This document shows, piece by piece, positions 54,555 through 63,846 of a stretch of 64,000 bases of DNA. Below the pieces are notes generated by a model. It was not told where the DNA came from, made no database searches, and saw nothing but the letters and a program-made list of their open reading frames with translations. The position numbers and the translations under genes were made by a program. The stretch's first letter is position 1, and each line of letters starts with the position of its first letter. Source of the DNA: Sunxiuqinia rutila (GTDB lineage Bacteria; Bacteroidota; Bacteroidia; Bacteroidales; Prolixibacteraceae); contig NZ_JBNGOT010000009.1 in assembly GCF_050589705.1 (NCBI RefSeq), forward strand, positions 62,001 to 126,000, given 5' to 3'.

Positions 54555-55655
54555 TTATTTCTCGTTCCCCATAATGTTCTGAATCTGCGCCTGGCTTAAA
54601 GCCTTGTTGAACAAACGAAGTTCATCCATCGCACTCTCGTCAGAGTTGTGGCCCCATTCGTTAAACCTTGGCGCGCCCGACATGATTGAAAGCACATCGC
54701 ATCCAGTCCAGTCAATTCCTGTAAACGCCACTTGTTTAGCAACTTCGCCATTGATATAAATCGCACATTCCGTATCTGAAATGGAAAAGGCCAAGTGTAC
54801 CCACTCTCCGGTTGTTGGGTCAACATCAGCTGCCGAGGCACCATCAACCCAAAGATCAGCTTCGCCATTTCCTACATTCAGTTTAAAGCGTTGCTTGCCA
54901 GCAGCATCTTCTCTGAAAAAACGGAACCCACTTTTACGGTTGTTCTGTTTGTCCGGATAACCAGCGTTGGCCGTATCCTCTGGCCCCATCGTCAAAATAC
55001 CGGCTCGGTCTGGTGTGGCATTCACCTTCATCCAGAACACTGCAGTGAATTCATTCGAATGAAACTCCTCTCCCGGTAAAGTCAGGTAAGCAGCCGAGTC
55101 GCCCACATAAGCCTGACCGATTTTTCCTTCGGCAAAAGCCGGAGTCCCAACAACTGTTGCCTCCGTTTCTGTCAACAGGTTCATGTAAAACCCGCCTTCG
55201 AAAGGCATGTACAAGATTTCGTCCGCATACCTGGCAATGTATTTATTGGTCACCAGAAAATCCAGGGTTTCGGTGGTTGTTTTGCCTGACAGGTCAGTTG
55301 CTGTTACAACCAATGAGTAGTCGCCAATGGCAACGGCTGTTTGTGACAGGGTTTCCAACACCCGGCGGTAATCTTTAAAATCGCTGTATTCACCGATAAC
55401 CTGCTCATTCAGCGTTACCGTGAATTGTTGCACTTCAATATCATCAGTTACTTCAAATTTGAAGTCGATGTCCGTTTGCTCATCGGTAAACGGGATGGTG
55501 ATATCTCCGGTTGGGTAATTAATCTTCACAACCGGGGCTTCCGTATCCTCACCGGGAGCAACAGGCGTTATCGAGTCAATTCCCTCATTACATGCAACAG
55601 CAAACAAACCAGCCACCGCTGCAGTGAATATGTATTTTAATGCTTTCATTTTCAT
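54555..55655 (-). CDS. LamG-domain lipoprotein, probable surface glycan-binding protein
   Basis: 366 residues with a lipobox (LFAVAC|N), an Ig-like domain (about 35-130: APVVKINYPTGDITIPF...YSLVVTATDLSGKT) and a LamG/concanavalin-type jelly roll (about 150-355: FTAVFWMKV, GEWVHLAFSISDTECAIYINGEV, AMDELRLFNKALSQAQI). It occupies the SusE/SusF position after susD and is the likely surface glycan-binding protein of the PUL. No catalytic residues are evident. Confidence 0.85.
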   Translation of the reverse strand: MKMKALKYIFTAAVAGLFAVACNEGIDSITPVAPGEDTEAPVVKINYPTGDITIPFTDEQTDIDFKFEVTDDIEVQQFTVTLNEQVIGEYSDFKDYRRVLETLSQTAVAIGDYSLVVTATDLSGKTTTETLDFLVTNKYIARYADEILYMPFEGGFYMNLLTETEATVVGTPAFAEGKIGQAYVGDSAAYLTLPGEEFHSNEFTAVFWMKVNATPDRAGILTMGPEDTANAGYPDKQNNRKSGFRFFREDAAGKQRFKLNVGNGEADLWVDGASAADVDPTTGEWVHLAFSISDTECAIYINGEVAKQVAFTGIDWTGCDVLSIMSGAPRFNEWGHNSDESAMDELRLFNKALSQAQIQNIMGNEK

Positions 55656-55673
55656 TCAATTTTTAGTGATTGG

Positions 55674-57212
55674 TTACTTTTGAGCTGCCCCCAGGTTTGG
55701 CAACAAATCCACTTGGTTTTGCGGGTAAGGCAGGAACGTCAGTTTTTCAGAAAACGAACGTCCTTCATAACTTAGCTCATCATATTTGTCCAAGCGAACC
55801 ATATCGCTGTAGCGAATTCCCCACTCCATACCTAATTCGGCAAATTTCTCATCCATCACTTGCTCAAGTGTCACACCGCTCAGGTTGCTCAATCCGGCAC
55901 GTGCGCGAACCGTATTAACCGCGGCATCAGCAGTCATGGCAGAGCTGCTTGCTCCCTGCACCAAAGCCTCGGCATGCATCAACAGGATTTCAGCATATCG
56001 AATGACAATCATGTTTTTGTTTGACCCATAACGCGTACGTCCTGGTGTTAACTGATCTGAAGGCAGGTAATGCTTACCACTTGAGAACATGGCCCGTGAA
56101 AAGTCATTAATCACATCACCCGAAGGCGTTGTATTGGAAATCCAAGCTGGCAAAGAAGTGTATTTGGGATCTTTTTTAATCTCAGCAATACCTCTGTCTG
56201 TAAACAGGACACTGGTTTCCAAGCGAGTTTCCTCGCCACGGTCCAACATAAACTTGATCCATTTCAGGCTAGGCTCATAAAAGCCCCAACCGCCATCGGC
56301 ACCTTTTACTTTAGGTGACCAACCTTGTGGTCCTAAAGCGGCAAACTCGTAATAAACCATGTCACCTGAGCTTTGACCAAAATCAGAAGCTTGCAGCTCC
56401 AATAGGTTTTCGCTGCTCAGTTTTCCGGGAATCTTGAACAAGTTGTAAAAATCAGCTTCCAACGAAAATTTACCGGAGCTAATAATTTGAGAAGTCGCAT
56501 CAGCAACCCCCTGGTAGTTTTTCAATTCCTGATTAGCCAAGGCTTTAATGGCTAAGGCAGTGTATTTAGTAACTCCACCAGGAATATCTACACGCTCATT
56601 GGGACGTAGGGCTGGCAAATAAGGAAGCGCTTCATCCATTTGATCTGAAAGGTGCTGCATCACTTCATCTTTGCTGGCCACATCCAAAACCAGTAAGTCA
56701 GACGGGTCAGAACTTGTTGTGATAAACACATCACCCCAAACACGTGACAACTGAAGCAACAACCATCCGCGAAGTACTTTGGCTTCTGCAATGTATTGAT
56801 CAGCCGTAGCGGTATTGCTGGCAAACTCTTTATACAGCTCTATTTGCTCCATGGCTGAATGCGTGTCAAAAATATCCGCATACAGGTTTTGCCAGGTTGA
56901 GTTGTACATCCAAAAGTCCTTGTTGTAGTTGAACTTGTCCATTTCTGCAAAATCCTGCTGATCACCCAATCCTCCGGCATTCACATCGTCACCACGAACC
57001 GACATCAAAGGGAAATCTTCCCAGCCTCGTGAGTTGAATTCAGCGTAAGCACCGATCAAAGGCAAAATCATGTCCTCTGTTTGAGTGTAGTCCGTTTCTT
57101 CGGTGAAAGAAGTATTCTCTTTCGGTTCGTCCAGTAAATCATGACAGGCTGAGGCTCCGAACAATACAGCGCCCAAAGCAACCATCTTGATTGTATATTT
57201 TCTTAATTTCAT
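55674..57212 (-). CDS. SusD/RagB-type lipoprotein
   Basis: 512 residues with a lipobox (GASAC|H) and an acidic start (DLLDEPKENT). TPR-like helices form the SusD fold, with AYAEFNSRGWEDF, YIAEAKVLRGWLLLQLSRVWGD and C-terminal RTRYGSNKNMIVIRYAEILLMHAEA...VNTVRARAG. It caps the SusC transporter and binds oligosaccharide at the surface. It starts 21 bases after the SusC stop. Confidence 0.95.
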   Translation of the reverse strand: MKLRKYTIKMVALGAVLFGASACHDLLDEPKENTSFTEETDYTQTEDMILPLIGAYAEFNSRGWEDFPLMSVRGDDVNAGGLGDQQDFAEMDKFNYNKDFWMYNSTWQNLYADIFDTHSAMEQIELYKEFASNTATADQYIAEAKVLRGWLLLQLSRVWGDVFITTSSDPSDLLVLDVASKDEVMQHLSDQMDEALPYLPALRPNERVDIPGGVTKYTALAIKALANQELKNYQGVADATSQIISSGKFSLEADFYNLFKIPGKLSSENLLELQASDFGQSSGDMVYYEFAALGPQGWSPKVKGADGGWGFYEPSLKWIKFMLDRGEETRLETSVLFTDRGIAEIKKDPKYTSLPAWISNTTPSGDVINDFSRAMFSSGKHYLPSDQLTPGRTRYGSNKNMIVIRYAEILLMHAEALVQGASSSAMTADAAVNTVRARAGLSNLSGVTLEQVMDEKFAELGMEWGIRYSDMVRLDKYDELSYEGRSFSEKLTFLPYPQNQVDLLPNLGAAQK

Positions 57213-57233
57213 AATTCTTCCTTTTTAAATCGA

Positions 57234-60200
57234 TTAAAATTTAACATTCAGCCCAATCGTGTAAGTCGCAGGGATTGGGTAGGTTTGACGATCAATTCCA
57301 TTAGCAACTTCTGGGTTGAATCCGTTGTAGTTAAATACCGTTAACGGACGATCAGCCGTGAAAGTGATTTTGGTATTTGGAATTTTTGTTCCGAAGAAAT
57401 CCTTGCCATTCAGGTTGTAAGCCAACTGAATGTTTTGAATGCGCCAGAACGATCCGTCTTCAACAAAGAATGAACTTAGTTTTTGGTTCCATCCTTTTCT
57501 CAATGCTGCAGAAGAAGGGTATGAATTGGTTGTTCCTTCACCATGCCAACGGTTAACGGCCAGGTCAGCATCCATATTCAAATCAGGTGTCCAGATTACT
57601 TCACCTCGTTTGCGGTTCAGAATCTTGTTTCCGGACTGCCCTACCAGGCTGGCTGAGAATTCGAAATTTTTATAGTTAAGCCCCAGGTTGGCGCCATACA
57701 TGAAGTTCGGAAAGTAAGAACCCAACACCACGCGGTCGTCATCATTAATTTGGTTATCACCGTTTTGGTCACGGTAGATAAAATCTCCGGGAACCAGGTT
57801 GTTGGCTACTGCAACCGGATCAGCCTGAATTTGCTCTTCATTCTGATAAACACCAGCTACTTCATATCCGAAGAATGCCATTAAAGGCTCACCCACCATT
57901 GAACGCTGACGGAATTCAGCTGAACCACCATCAATGTATGGCTGTCCGTACAAGTCGCGAACCTCGTTTTTCAAAGTTGAAATATTGGCTCCAATGGAGT
58001 AGCTCAAGTCTTTAGTAATTTCATCATTCCAATTCAAGGCTAACTCAAAACCAGAGTTACGAATAACTCCTACGTTTCGCAACACACTGCTTCCTGTTGA
58101 AGGAATTTTTACGCGAATTGCGGCGTTCTCCGTATCACGGATATAATAATCTGCTTCAACAGACAGACGGCTGTTAAACAGGCGAGAAGACAATCCAACG
58201 TTAGTTTCCTCCGTTACTTCCCATTTCAAAGAAGAGAAGGTACTGGCAGTGGTTGTTCCACTGTACAGAATATCGCCCAAAGAGGTTGTTACAACATTGG
58301 TAGTTGAAGCACCATCGCTGGCCTGAATTTTATCGTTTCCAAGCCGTCCCCAGCTGGCACGCACTTTCAGGAAGTCGATCACATCAATTTCTTCCATGAA
58401 ATTTTCTTCAGACACAACCCATCCGGCACCAACCGTTGGAAAGTAACCCCATTTTTCCTGGTATTTTGAGCTACCGTCGGCACGCATGGTACCGTAAACC
58501 AGGTAGCGGTCGTTAAAGTTGTAAGAAATACGGCTGAAGTAAGAGATTCCGTATTGTCTGCTTCCACCGTCACGTACAGCGGTAGTCGGAATGTTCGCTA
58601 AATCAGACTGACTAATGTACCAGGCTTCTTCCTGATCAACCGGAAAATTCACGCCTTGAGCAGTCAGCATGTCATAAGCCTCGTCGCGGTATGAAGTACC
58701 ACCCATAACGGTCCATTTGTGTTTACCGTAGCTATCGTCGTAAGTCAAAACATTGTCCCAAATCTGGTTTGAATAGGTTTCGCTTCGCTTAGTCAGCGTG
58801 GCATCAACCCGCTTAAAGTTGGTACTAATGAAATAAGGTAAAGCCACATCCCGGTTATTCAGAGACGTAAAGTTGTGGTTGTAGCTTGTTTTAAACGACA
58901 GTTTTTCGGGAATCACATCTACCTTGGCATAGAAATTAGCCAGGACTTTACGAATCTTCATCCGACGATTATTGTAGTCAATGGCGGCAAAAGGGTTCTG
59001 TCCTCCGCGATACCCAATGTGTTCTGCACTCGCGTATTTTGTTGGCCAGGCATCGGTGTTCAATTCATCATACACCGGCATAATTGGTACGGCCCAGTAA
59101 GCCATACTCCACGCACTTGACTCCTGGCTGTATTTGGTTGCATTACTGAAAATCATGTTACCACCAATGGTAAACCAATCAGTTGCTTTGAAATCAACTT
59201 TTGAACGAAGGTTAAAACGCTCATACTCGTTTTTCATATCCAGAATACCTTCTTGCCCAAAATAGCTGGTTCCTAATGAGTAAGTTGCCTTGTCGCTTCC
59301 ACCGGCTACACTCAAACTATGGTTTTGGATCGGAGCAACACGCATAATCTCATCGTACCAATCGGTATTTACGTCTGGCACGTTAGGATTAATCCGGCTT
59401 CGACCGTAACGCTGCATGGCTTTGTAAATATTATCAATAGCAGTTTGAGAGCCAGACTCCATAGCCATCGTTGTAAATTGCTCTGCATTGGCCATCTTCA
59501 GCACATTTTGAGCCACCTGCATTCCGTAGTAGCCATCGTAGGTAATCTCTGATTTTTGATTGGTTTTTCCCGATTTGGTTTCAATCAAAACAACCCCATT
59601 GGCTGCACGCACACCATAAATAGCAGCGGCCGAGGCATCTTTCAAAACAGAGATTGAAGCAATATCCGACGTATTCAGGAAGTCGATATTGTCAAAGAAC
59701 ATTCCATCAACCACATAAAGCGGCGCTTCATTATTACTTCCAGGATAAGACCCGATTCCACGTACACGAATGGTCGGTGAATCGCCGGGAGCACCACTGC
59801 TCACCACCTGCATTCCAGCCACCTTGCCCTGCAAAGCCTGCATGGCCTGCCCGGCCGGAGTCTTCTGGAGCTCATCAGAGTTTACTGTAGAAATAGAAGA
59901 AGTAAGGTCCTTCACTTTCAGCTGGCCATAGCCAACCACAACGACTTCATCCACCAATTCAGTCGACTCTTCCAGTTGTACATTAATAACAGTCCGGTTA
60001 CTTACCGCAACTTCCTTAGCACTTAAACCAACAAAGCTAAATACAAGCACATCTGTATTGGCTGCTTTAATGGTATAATTTCCGTCAAAATCAGTGATTG
60101 TTCCGGACGTTGTGCCTTTAATAATAACACTAACCCCTGGAATAGGCTCTCCAGTTGAAGCTTCAGTTACATTTCCCGTTATCGCATTTTGTTGCGAAAA

Positions 60201-60251
60201 AACCGAGGTAACCGAAAAAATAAAGCAAAATAGAAACATTAGTTTTTTCAT
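57234..60251 (-). CDS. SusC/RagA-type TonB-linked outer membrane transporter
   Basis: 1005 residues with a signal peptide (1-19, ending VFSQ), a CarboxypepD_reg-like domain (about 24-105), the plug (about 112-225) with LQGKVAGMQVVSSGAPGDSPTIRVRGIG and YVVDGMFFDN, and a 22-strand barrel with conserved GYFPTVGAGWVVSEENFM. It imports oligosaccharides with SusD as lid. It is first gene of the PUL, with a 438-base divergent region to the regulator. Confidence 0.96.
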   Translation of the reverse strand: MKKLMFLFCFIFSVTSVFSQQNAITGNVTEASTGEPIPGVSVIIKGTTSGTITDFDGNYTIKAANTDVLVFSFVGLSAKEVAVSNRTVINVQLEESTELVDEVVVVGYGQLKVKDLTSSISTVNSDELQKTPAGQAMQALQGKVAGMQVVSSGAPGDSPTIRVRGIGSYPGSNNEAPLYVVDGMFFDNIDFLNTSDIASISVLKDASAAAIYGVRAANGVVLIETKSGKTNQKSEITYDGYYGMQVAQNVLKMANAEQFTTMAMESGSQTAIDNIYKAMQRYGRSRINPNVPDVNTDWYDEIMRVAPIQNHSLSVAGGSDKATYSLGTSYFGQEGILDMKNEYERFNLRSKVDFKATDWFTIGGNMIFSNATKYSQESSAWSMAYWAVPIMPVYDELNTDAWPTKYASAEHIGYRGGQNPFAAIDYNNRRMKIRKVLANFYAKVDVIPEKLSFKTSYNHNFTSLNNRDVALPYFISTNFKRVDATLTKRSETYSNQIWDNVLTYDDSYGKHKWTVMGGTSYRDEAYDMLTAQGVNFPVDQEEAWYISQSDLANIPTTAVRDGGSRQYGISYFSRISYNFNDRYLVYGTMRADGSSKYQEKWGYFPTVGAGWVVSEENFMEEIDVIDFLKVRASWGRLGNDKIQASDGASTTNVVTTSLGDILYSGTTTASTFSSLKWEVTEETNVGLSSRLFNSRLSVEADYYIRDTENAAIRVKIPSTGSSVLRNVGVIRNSGFELALNWNDEITKDLSYSIGANISTLKNEVRDLYGQPYIDGGSAEFRQRSMVGEPLMAFFGYEVAGVYQNEEQIQADPVAVANNLVPGDFIYRDQNGDNQINDDDRVVLGSYFPNFMYGANLGLNYKNFEFSASLVGQSGNKILNRKRGEVIWTPDLNMDADLAVNRWHGEGTTNSYPSSAALRKGWNQKLSSFFVEDGSFWRIQNIQLAYNLNGKDFFGTKIPNTKITFTADRPLTVFNYNGFNPEVANGIDRQTYPIPATYTIGLNVKF

Positions 60252-60689
60252 CGTACACCTTTTTGATTCAGTTTGTGCAGCTAATCTACACTCCCCACAA
60301 TATTTTAAGAAAAATTCACATACACTTCTAATTCTCTTAACATGGCGAAGTGAGTATCACGCCTCATCAGCACCTCACACCTTAATACAATAAATCCTGC
60401 AACCAGCTGTTTATCAAACATGAATTACCTCATCATTTCTCACTTTTTTAAACTTTAAACGAATATGATATAAAACATGTTTTTCACAAAAAGTAACAAA
60501 TATCAGCTTTCAAAAGCCGCAATCAATTGCTCCATGAACCAACTAACTGTAGACATAACCCCTAGAATTGCTATTTTTGACATCCTGGCATTGGTGGAAT
60601 TCCCCCCTTTTAGGGGATGATCGCAATCAATCGGCAGTTTACTTTTTTTTGACTTTGCGGCTTGTGGTTAATATTTAACGAAAAAGAGG
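60252..60689. other. Divergent control region between susC and its regulator
   Basis: 438 bases without a gene. It holds a 10-base direct repeat CGCAATCAAT at 60518-60527 and 60622-60631 (104 bases apart), an inverted pair CCCCTA (60559-60564) / TAGGGG (60611-60616), and a promoter-like TGACTTTG (60650-60657, one mismatch to TAnnTTTG) 33 bases before the regulator ATG. No clear promoter was found for susC. Confidence 0.6.
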
Positions 60690-63530
60690 ATGAATCGAAA
60701 TAAAGCAACTCATTTAATTTATGCGCTATTGTTTTTGCTACAGCTTGTTCTGCCCGGTGCAAAGCTACAAGCAAAAACACCCGTTTTCAACATTAAGAAC
60801 TTTTCAAAGAACAATTACCACGCTTCCAAGCAAAACTGGGCAGTTGACCGCAGCCCCAACGGTTTTCTATACTTTGCCAACCATGGCGGTCTGCTGGAGT
60901 TTGATGGTGTAGACTGGAAACTCTACCGGCTTCCGAATGAAACCAACCTGCGCTCGGTTCTAGCCCTGTCCGATTCCCTGATCTACACCAGTGGCTACCG
61001 TGAGCTGGGCTATTGGCTGGCTGATGAAAACGGATTTCTGCAATACCATTCCCTGAATGAACTTGCCGCTCCGTATTTCTCCGACAACGAAGAATTTTGG
61101 AACATCGCCATTTTGGATGACGCCGTCTATTTCCATTCATTCAACAGTGTTTTGATTTACCGCAACAAGGAGATCAAACCGATCAAACTCCCCGGATTCT
61201 CGAATACCATGCACCGGGTAAATAATGATATTCTATTGGCAGTAAGCGACCAAGGGATTTTCAAAATAAAAAAAGACGGGCAGACACAGCCTTATATCCA
61301 ATCGTCCTTCTTTAATGGTCTCACGATTCGGTTCATCCTTCCTTTCGGAAACAATCAAATCATATTTGGAACCAATTCCAATGGCATTTTCATTAGCGAT
61401 GGTCAATCCATACGTGAGTGGAATCCTACATGGACCGACTATTTCAAGAAAAATGAAGTAAACCGCGGATTCTTTGATCAACAAGGACGTTTAATTATCG
61501 GAACGCTGATTGATGGCATTCTCATTTTTGAAAAAGACGGCTCGCTGGTCTCCCGATGCAATACCGATCAGGGGCTCCAAAACAACACGGTACTTGGAAT
61601 TACAACCGATCAGTTCAACAATATCTGGCTGGCCCTGGATAACGGCATCGATTTTATCTCCAATGATCGAAACCTGGGGTTTGAAATTGAAACACTCCCG
61701 GAAATTGGCGCTGTTTATGATGCGGCTGTTTATGAAAACCAATTGTACCTGGGAACCAATCAAGGCTTGTTCAGGCGAGCACTCAATGACAACCAGGGCG
61801 ACTTCCAACTCGTTCCTTCCACGCAGAATCAGGTATGGGAACTTCAGATTTACAACGACCACCTTTTTGTCGGGCACAACGATGGCACCCTGTTGATCAA
61901 AGACGGAAAACACCAATTTATTTCGAGACAGTCGGGTGGTTTTTCCATTCGTGAGGACCCAATGAAAGCCGACTACCTGCTGGAATCCACGTATTCAAAC
62001 ATCATTCGCATAAAGCAGGAAGAAAACACCTACCGGCAGGATGGTGTAATAAAAGGATTTTTTGACCTGATTCGCTACATTGAAATTGATCACCTGGGCG
62101 ACATTTGGGCCAGCCACATGCGACGAGGCATCTACCGGCTTCAGTTGAACAACAAACGCGACAGTGTGCTTAACCGCATCTACTATGGCAAAGAGTCGGT
62201 GTTTAAAAAAGACCATTCGGTGCATGTTTTTAAGGTTGAAAACCGAATTGTTTTCACCACCGAAGAACTCTTGTACACCTATAATGATTTAACGGACTCC
62301 ATCCTCCCCTATGATTTATTCAATGAGCAGCTGGGGCCTTTTATAGCCTCTAAGCGAATTATTGCTGGGCCCGACCATCATTATTGGTTTATTACGGGAG
62401 AGCAAATTGGCTTGTTCAAAATTTTCAACAACACCATTGAGCAGATAAAAACCTATCCTCGATCGCTGTTTGCGGGCAATGAGCTCATTGAGGATTATGA
62501 AAATATTTTGCCCTTAACAGAAACCAAAGCCATTGTATGTCTTGAAAACGGAATTGCACGAATTGATGCTGCAATAAGCGACACGAGTTCTGTTATTGAA
62601 AGCTTTCAGCCCAAGCTCCGCGAGTTGGAACTGACCTCCAGCCGTGGCGAAACCGTCCGAGAGGCCATTTCCGGACAGGATGTTCATATAAAATACAAAT
62701 ACCATAACCTGCATTTGCGGTATTCTTTTCCGTACTACACGCATAATCCGATTTATTTCCAGTCGTACTTAAAAGGACTGGATCAGGACTGGTCTGAAAA
62801 ATCAACCGAACCGCGTTTTGTTTTCGACCGCTTGCCCGCCGGCAACTACACCTTGCTGGTTAAGGCCATTGATCAATGGGGCAATGAAAGCCAGGTCGAC
62901 TCGCTATCGTTTAAAGTGGCGCCGCCCTGGTACCTCACCAATTACGCCCGGGCAATCTACCTGCTTCTTTTTGTTGCGGGCTTACTGGGCTTCCGCACCT
63001 GGGGAATTCAGCAAACACGCAAAAAAGAACGGCTGGAACACGATAAAAAGGAAAAAGAGCTGATTCGCTTGCGTAATGAGAAGCTCCGGGACGAGATTCA
63101 GCATAAAAGCAAGGAGTTGGCCAACTCCACCATGTCCATCATCAAAAAGAATGAGTTTCTTTTAGAGATAAAAGAACTTGTATCGAAGCAAAAAGAACAG
63201 CTGGGATCGCGCTTTCCGGACAAGTATTACAATCATTTGAACCGAAAAATTGATGAAAACATGTCAAGTGATGATGACTGGCAATTATTTGAAACCAACT
63301 TTGAGCGGGCCCACGAGCAGTTCCTTACCAAGATCAAATTGCGGTACCCGGAACTGACTGCCAAAGACCTGCGTTTATGCGCCTTTCTTCGTATGAACCT
63401 GTCGTCCAAAGAAATCGCTCCCCTGTTGGGGATCTCTGTTCGTGGAGTAGAGAATCACCGTTATCGTCTGCGTAAGAAAATGAACCTTGACCATGATGAA
63501 AAATTGACGGATCTGATTTTAGAGCTTTAG
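60690..63530 (+). CDS. One-component PUL regulator: propeller sensor, Y_Y_Y domain and LuxR-type HTH
   Basis: 946-residue inner-membrane regulator. It has a signal peptide or anchor (1-28), a large periplasmic propeller region (about 35-640) of Reg_prop type with repeats such as GITTDQFNNIWLALDNGIDF, a Y_Y_Y domain (about 667-742, YHNLHLRYSFPYYTHNPIYFQ...GNYTLLVKAIDQWG), a membrane helix (about 750-772), a cytoplasmic coil and a C-terminal helix-turn-helix (about 888-935, LTAKDLRLCAFLRMNLSSKEIAPLLGISVRGVENHRYRL). No kinase domain is present. It is divergent from susC and is expected to sense an oligosaccharide and activate the PUL. Confidence 0.92.
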   Translation: MNRNKATHLIYALLFLLQLVLPGAKLQAKTPVFNIKNFSKNNYHASKQNWAVDRSPNGFLYFANHGGLLEFDGVDWKLYRLPNETNLRSVLALSDSLIYTSGYRELGYWLADENGFLQYHSLNELAAPYFSDNEEFWNIAILDDAVYFHSFNSVLIYRNKEIKPIKLPGFSNTMHRVNNDILLAVSDQGIFKIKKDGQTQPYIQSSFFNGLTIRFILPFGNNQIIFGTNSNGIFISDGQSIREWNPTWTDYFKKNEVNRGFFDQQGRLIIGTLIDGILIFEKDGSLVSRCNTDQGLQNNTVLGITTDQFNNIWLALDNGIDFISNDRNLGFEIETLPEIGAVYDAAVYENQLYLGTNQGLFRRALNDNQGDFQLVPSTQNQVWELQIYNDHLFVGHNDGTLLIKDGKHQFISRQSGGFSIREDPMKADYLLESTYSNIIRIKQEENTYRQDGVIKGFFDLIRYIEIDHLGDIWASHMRRGIYRLQLNNKRDSVLNRIYYGKESVFKKDHSVHVFKVENRIVFTTEELLYTYNDLTDSILPYDLFNEQLGPFIASKRIIAGPDHHYWFITGEQIGLFKIFNNTIEQIKTYPRSLFAGNELIEDYENILPLTETKAIVCLENGIARIDAAISDTSSVIESFQPKLRELELTSSRGETVREAISGQDVHIKYKYHNLHLRYSFPYYTHNPIYFQSYLKGLDQDWSEKSTEPRFVFDRLPAGNYTLLVKAIDQWGNESQVDSLSFKVAPPWYLTNYARAIYLLLFVAGLLGFRTWGIQQTRKKERLEHDKKEKELIRLRNEKLRDEIQHKSKELANSTMSIIKKNEFLLEIKELVSKQKEQLGSRFPDKYYNHLNRKIDENMSSDDDWQLFETNFERAHEQFLTKIKLRYPELTAKDLRLCAFLRMNLSSKEIAPLLGISVRGVENHRYRLRKKMNLDHDEKLTDLILEL

Positions 63531-63593
63531 AAAAAAAAAGAACTATTTTTTCACGAAATAGCCATATTTGTTAGGTAGTTTTTCAAGATTTAC

Positions 63594-63601
63594 TATATTT
63601 G
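63594..63601 (+). promoter_or_regulatory. Putative -7 box of tRNA-Trp
   Basis: TATATTTG fits TAnnTTTG, 15 bases before the tRNA. No good -33 element at 19 bases. Confidence 0.5.
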
Positions 63602-63616
63602 CACTCGCATTCAAAT

Positions 63617-63689
63617 ACGGGTGTAGCTCAGTTGGTAGAGCACTGGTCTCCAAAACCAGGTGTCGGGCGTTCGAGTCGCTCCTCCCGTG
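63617..63689 (+). tRNA. tRNA-Trp (CCA)
   Basis: 73 bases. Anticodon CCA at 63650-63652 in loop CTCCAAA, D-arm GCTC...GAGC, T-loop TTCGAGT. The acceptor ACGGGTG / CTCCCGT pairs except for a T-T mismatch at 6:67. The tail CCA is not encoded. Confidence 0.94.
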
Positions 63690-63690
63690 C

Positions 63691-63727
63691 AAAAGAGCTG
63701 TTCTTCGGAGCAGCTCTTTTTTTATTT
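63691..63727 (+). terminator. Terminator of tRNA-Trp
   Basis: AAAAGAGCTG and CAGCTCTTTT form a perfect stem with a 10-base loop, then T-rich sequence, just after the tRNA. Confidence 0.9.
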
Positions 63728-63846
63728 TCGTCCATTTTTTGCCACATTATTCCCCTCCCTTTCGCTTGTATTTTTTATATTTATCAGAATCAACTTGTTC
63801 CATCCAAGCGAACAGAAAAATGACCATGAAAAAAACAGGAATAATT

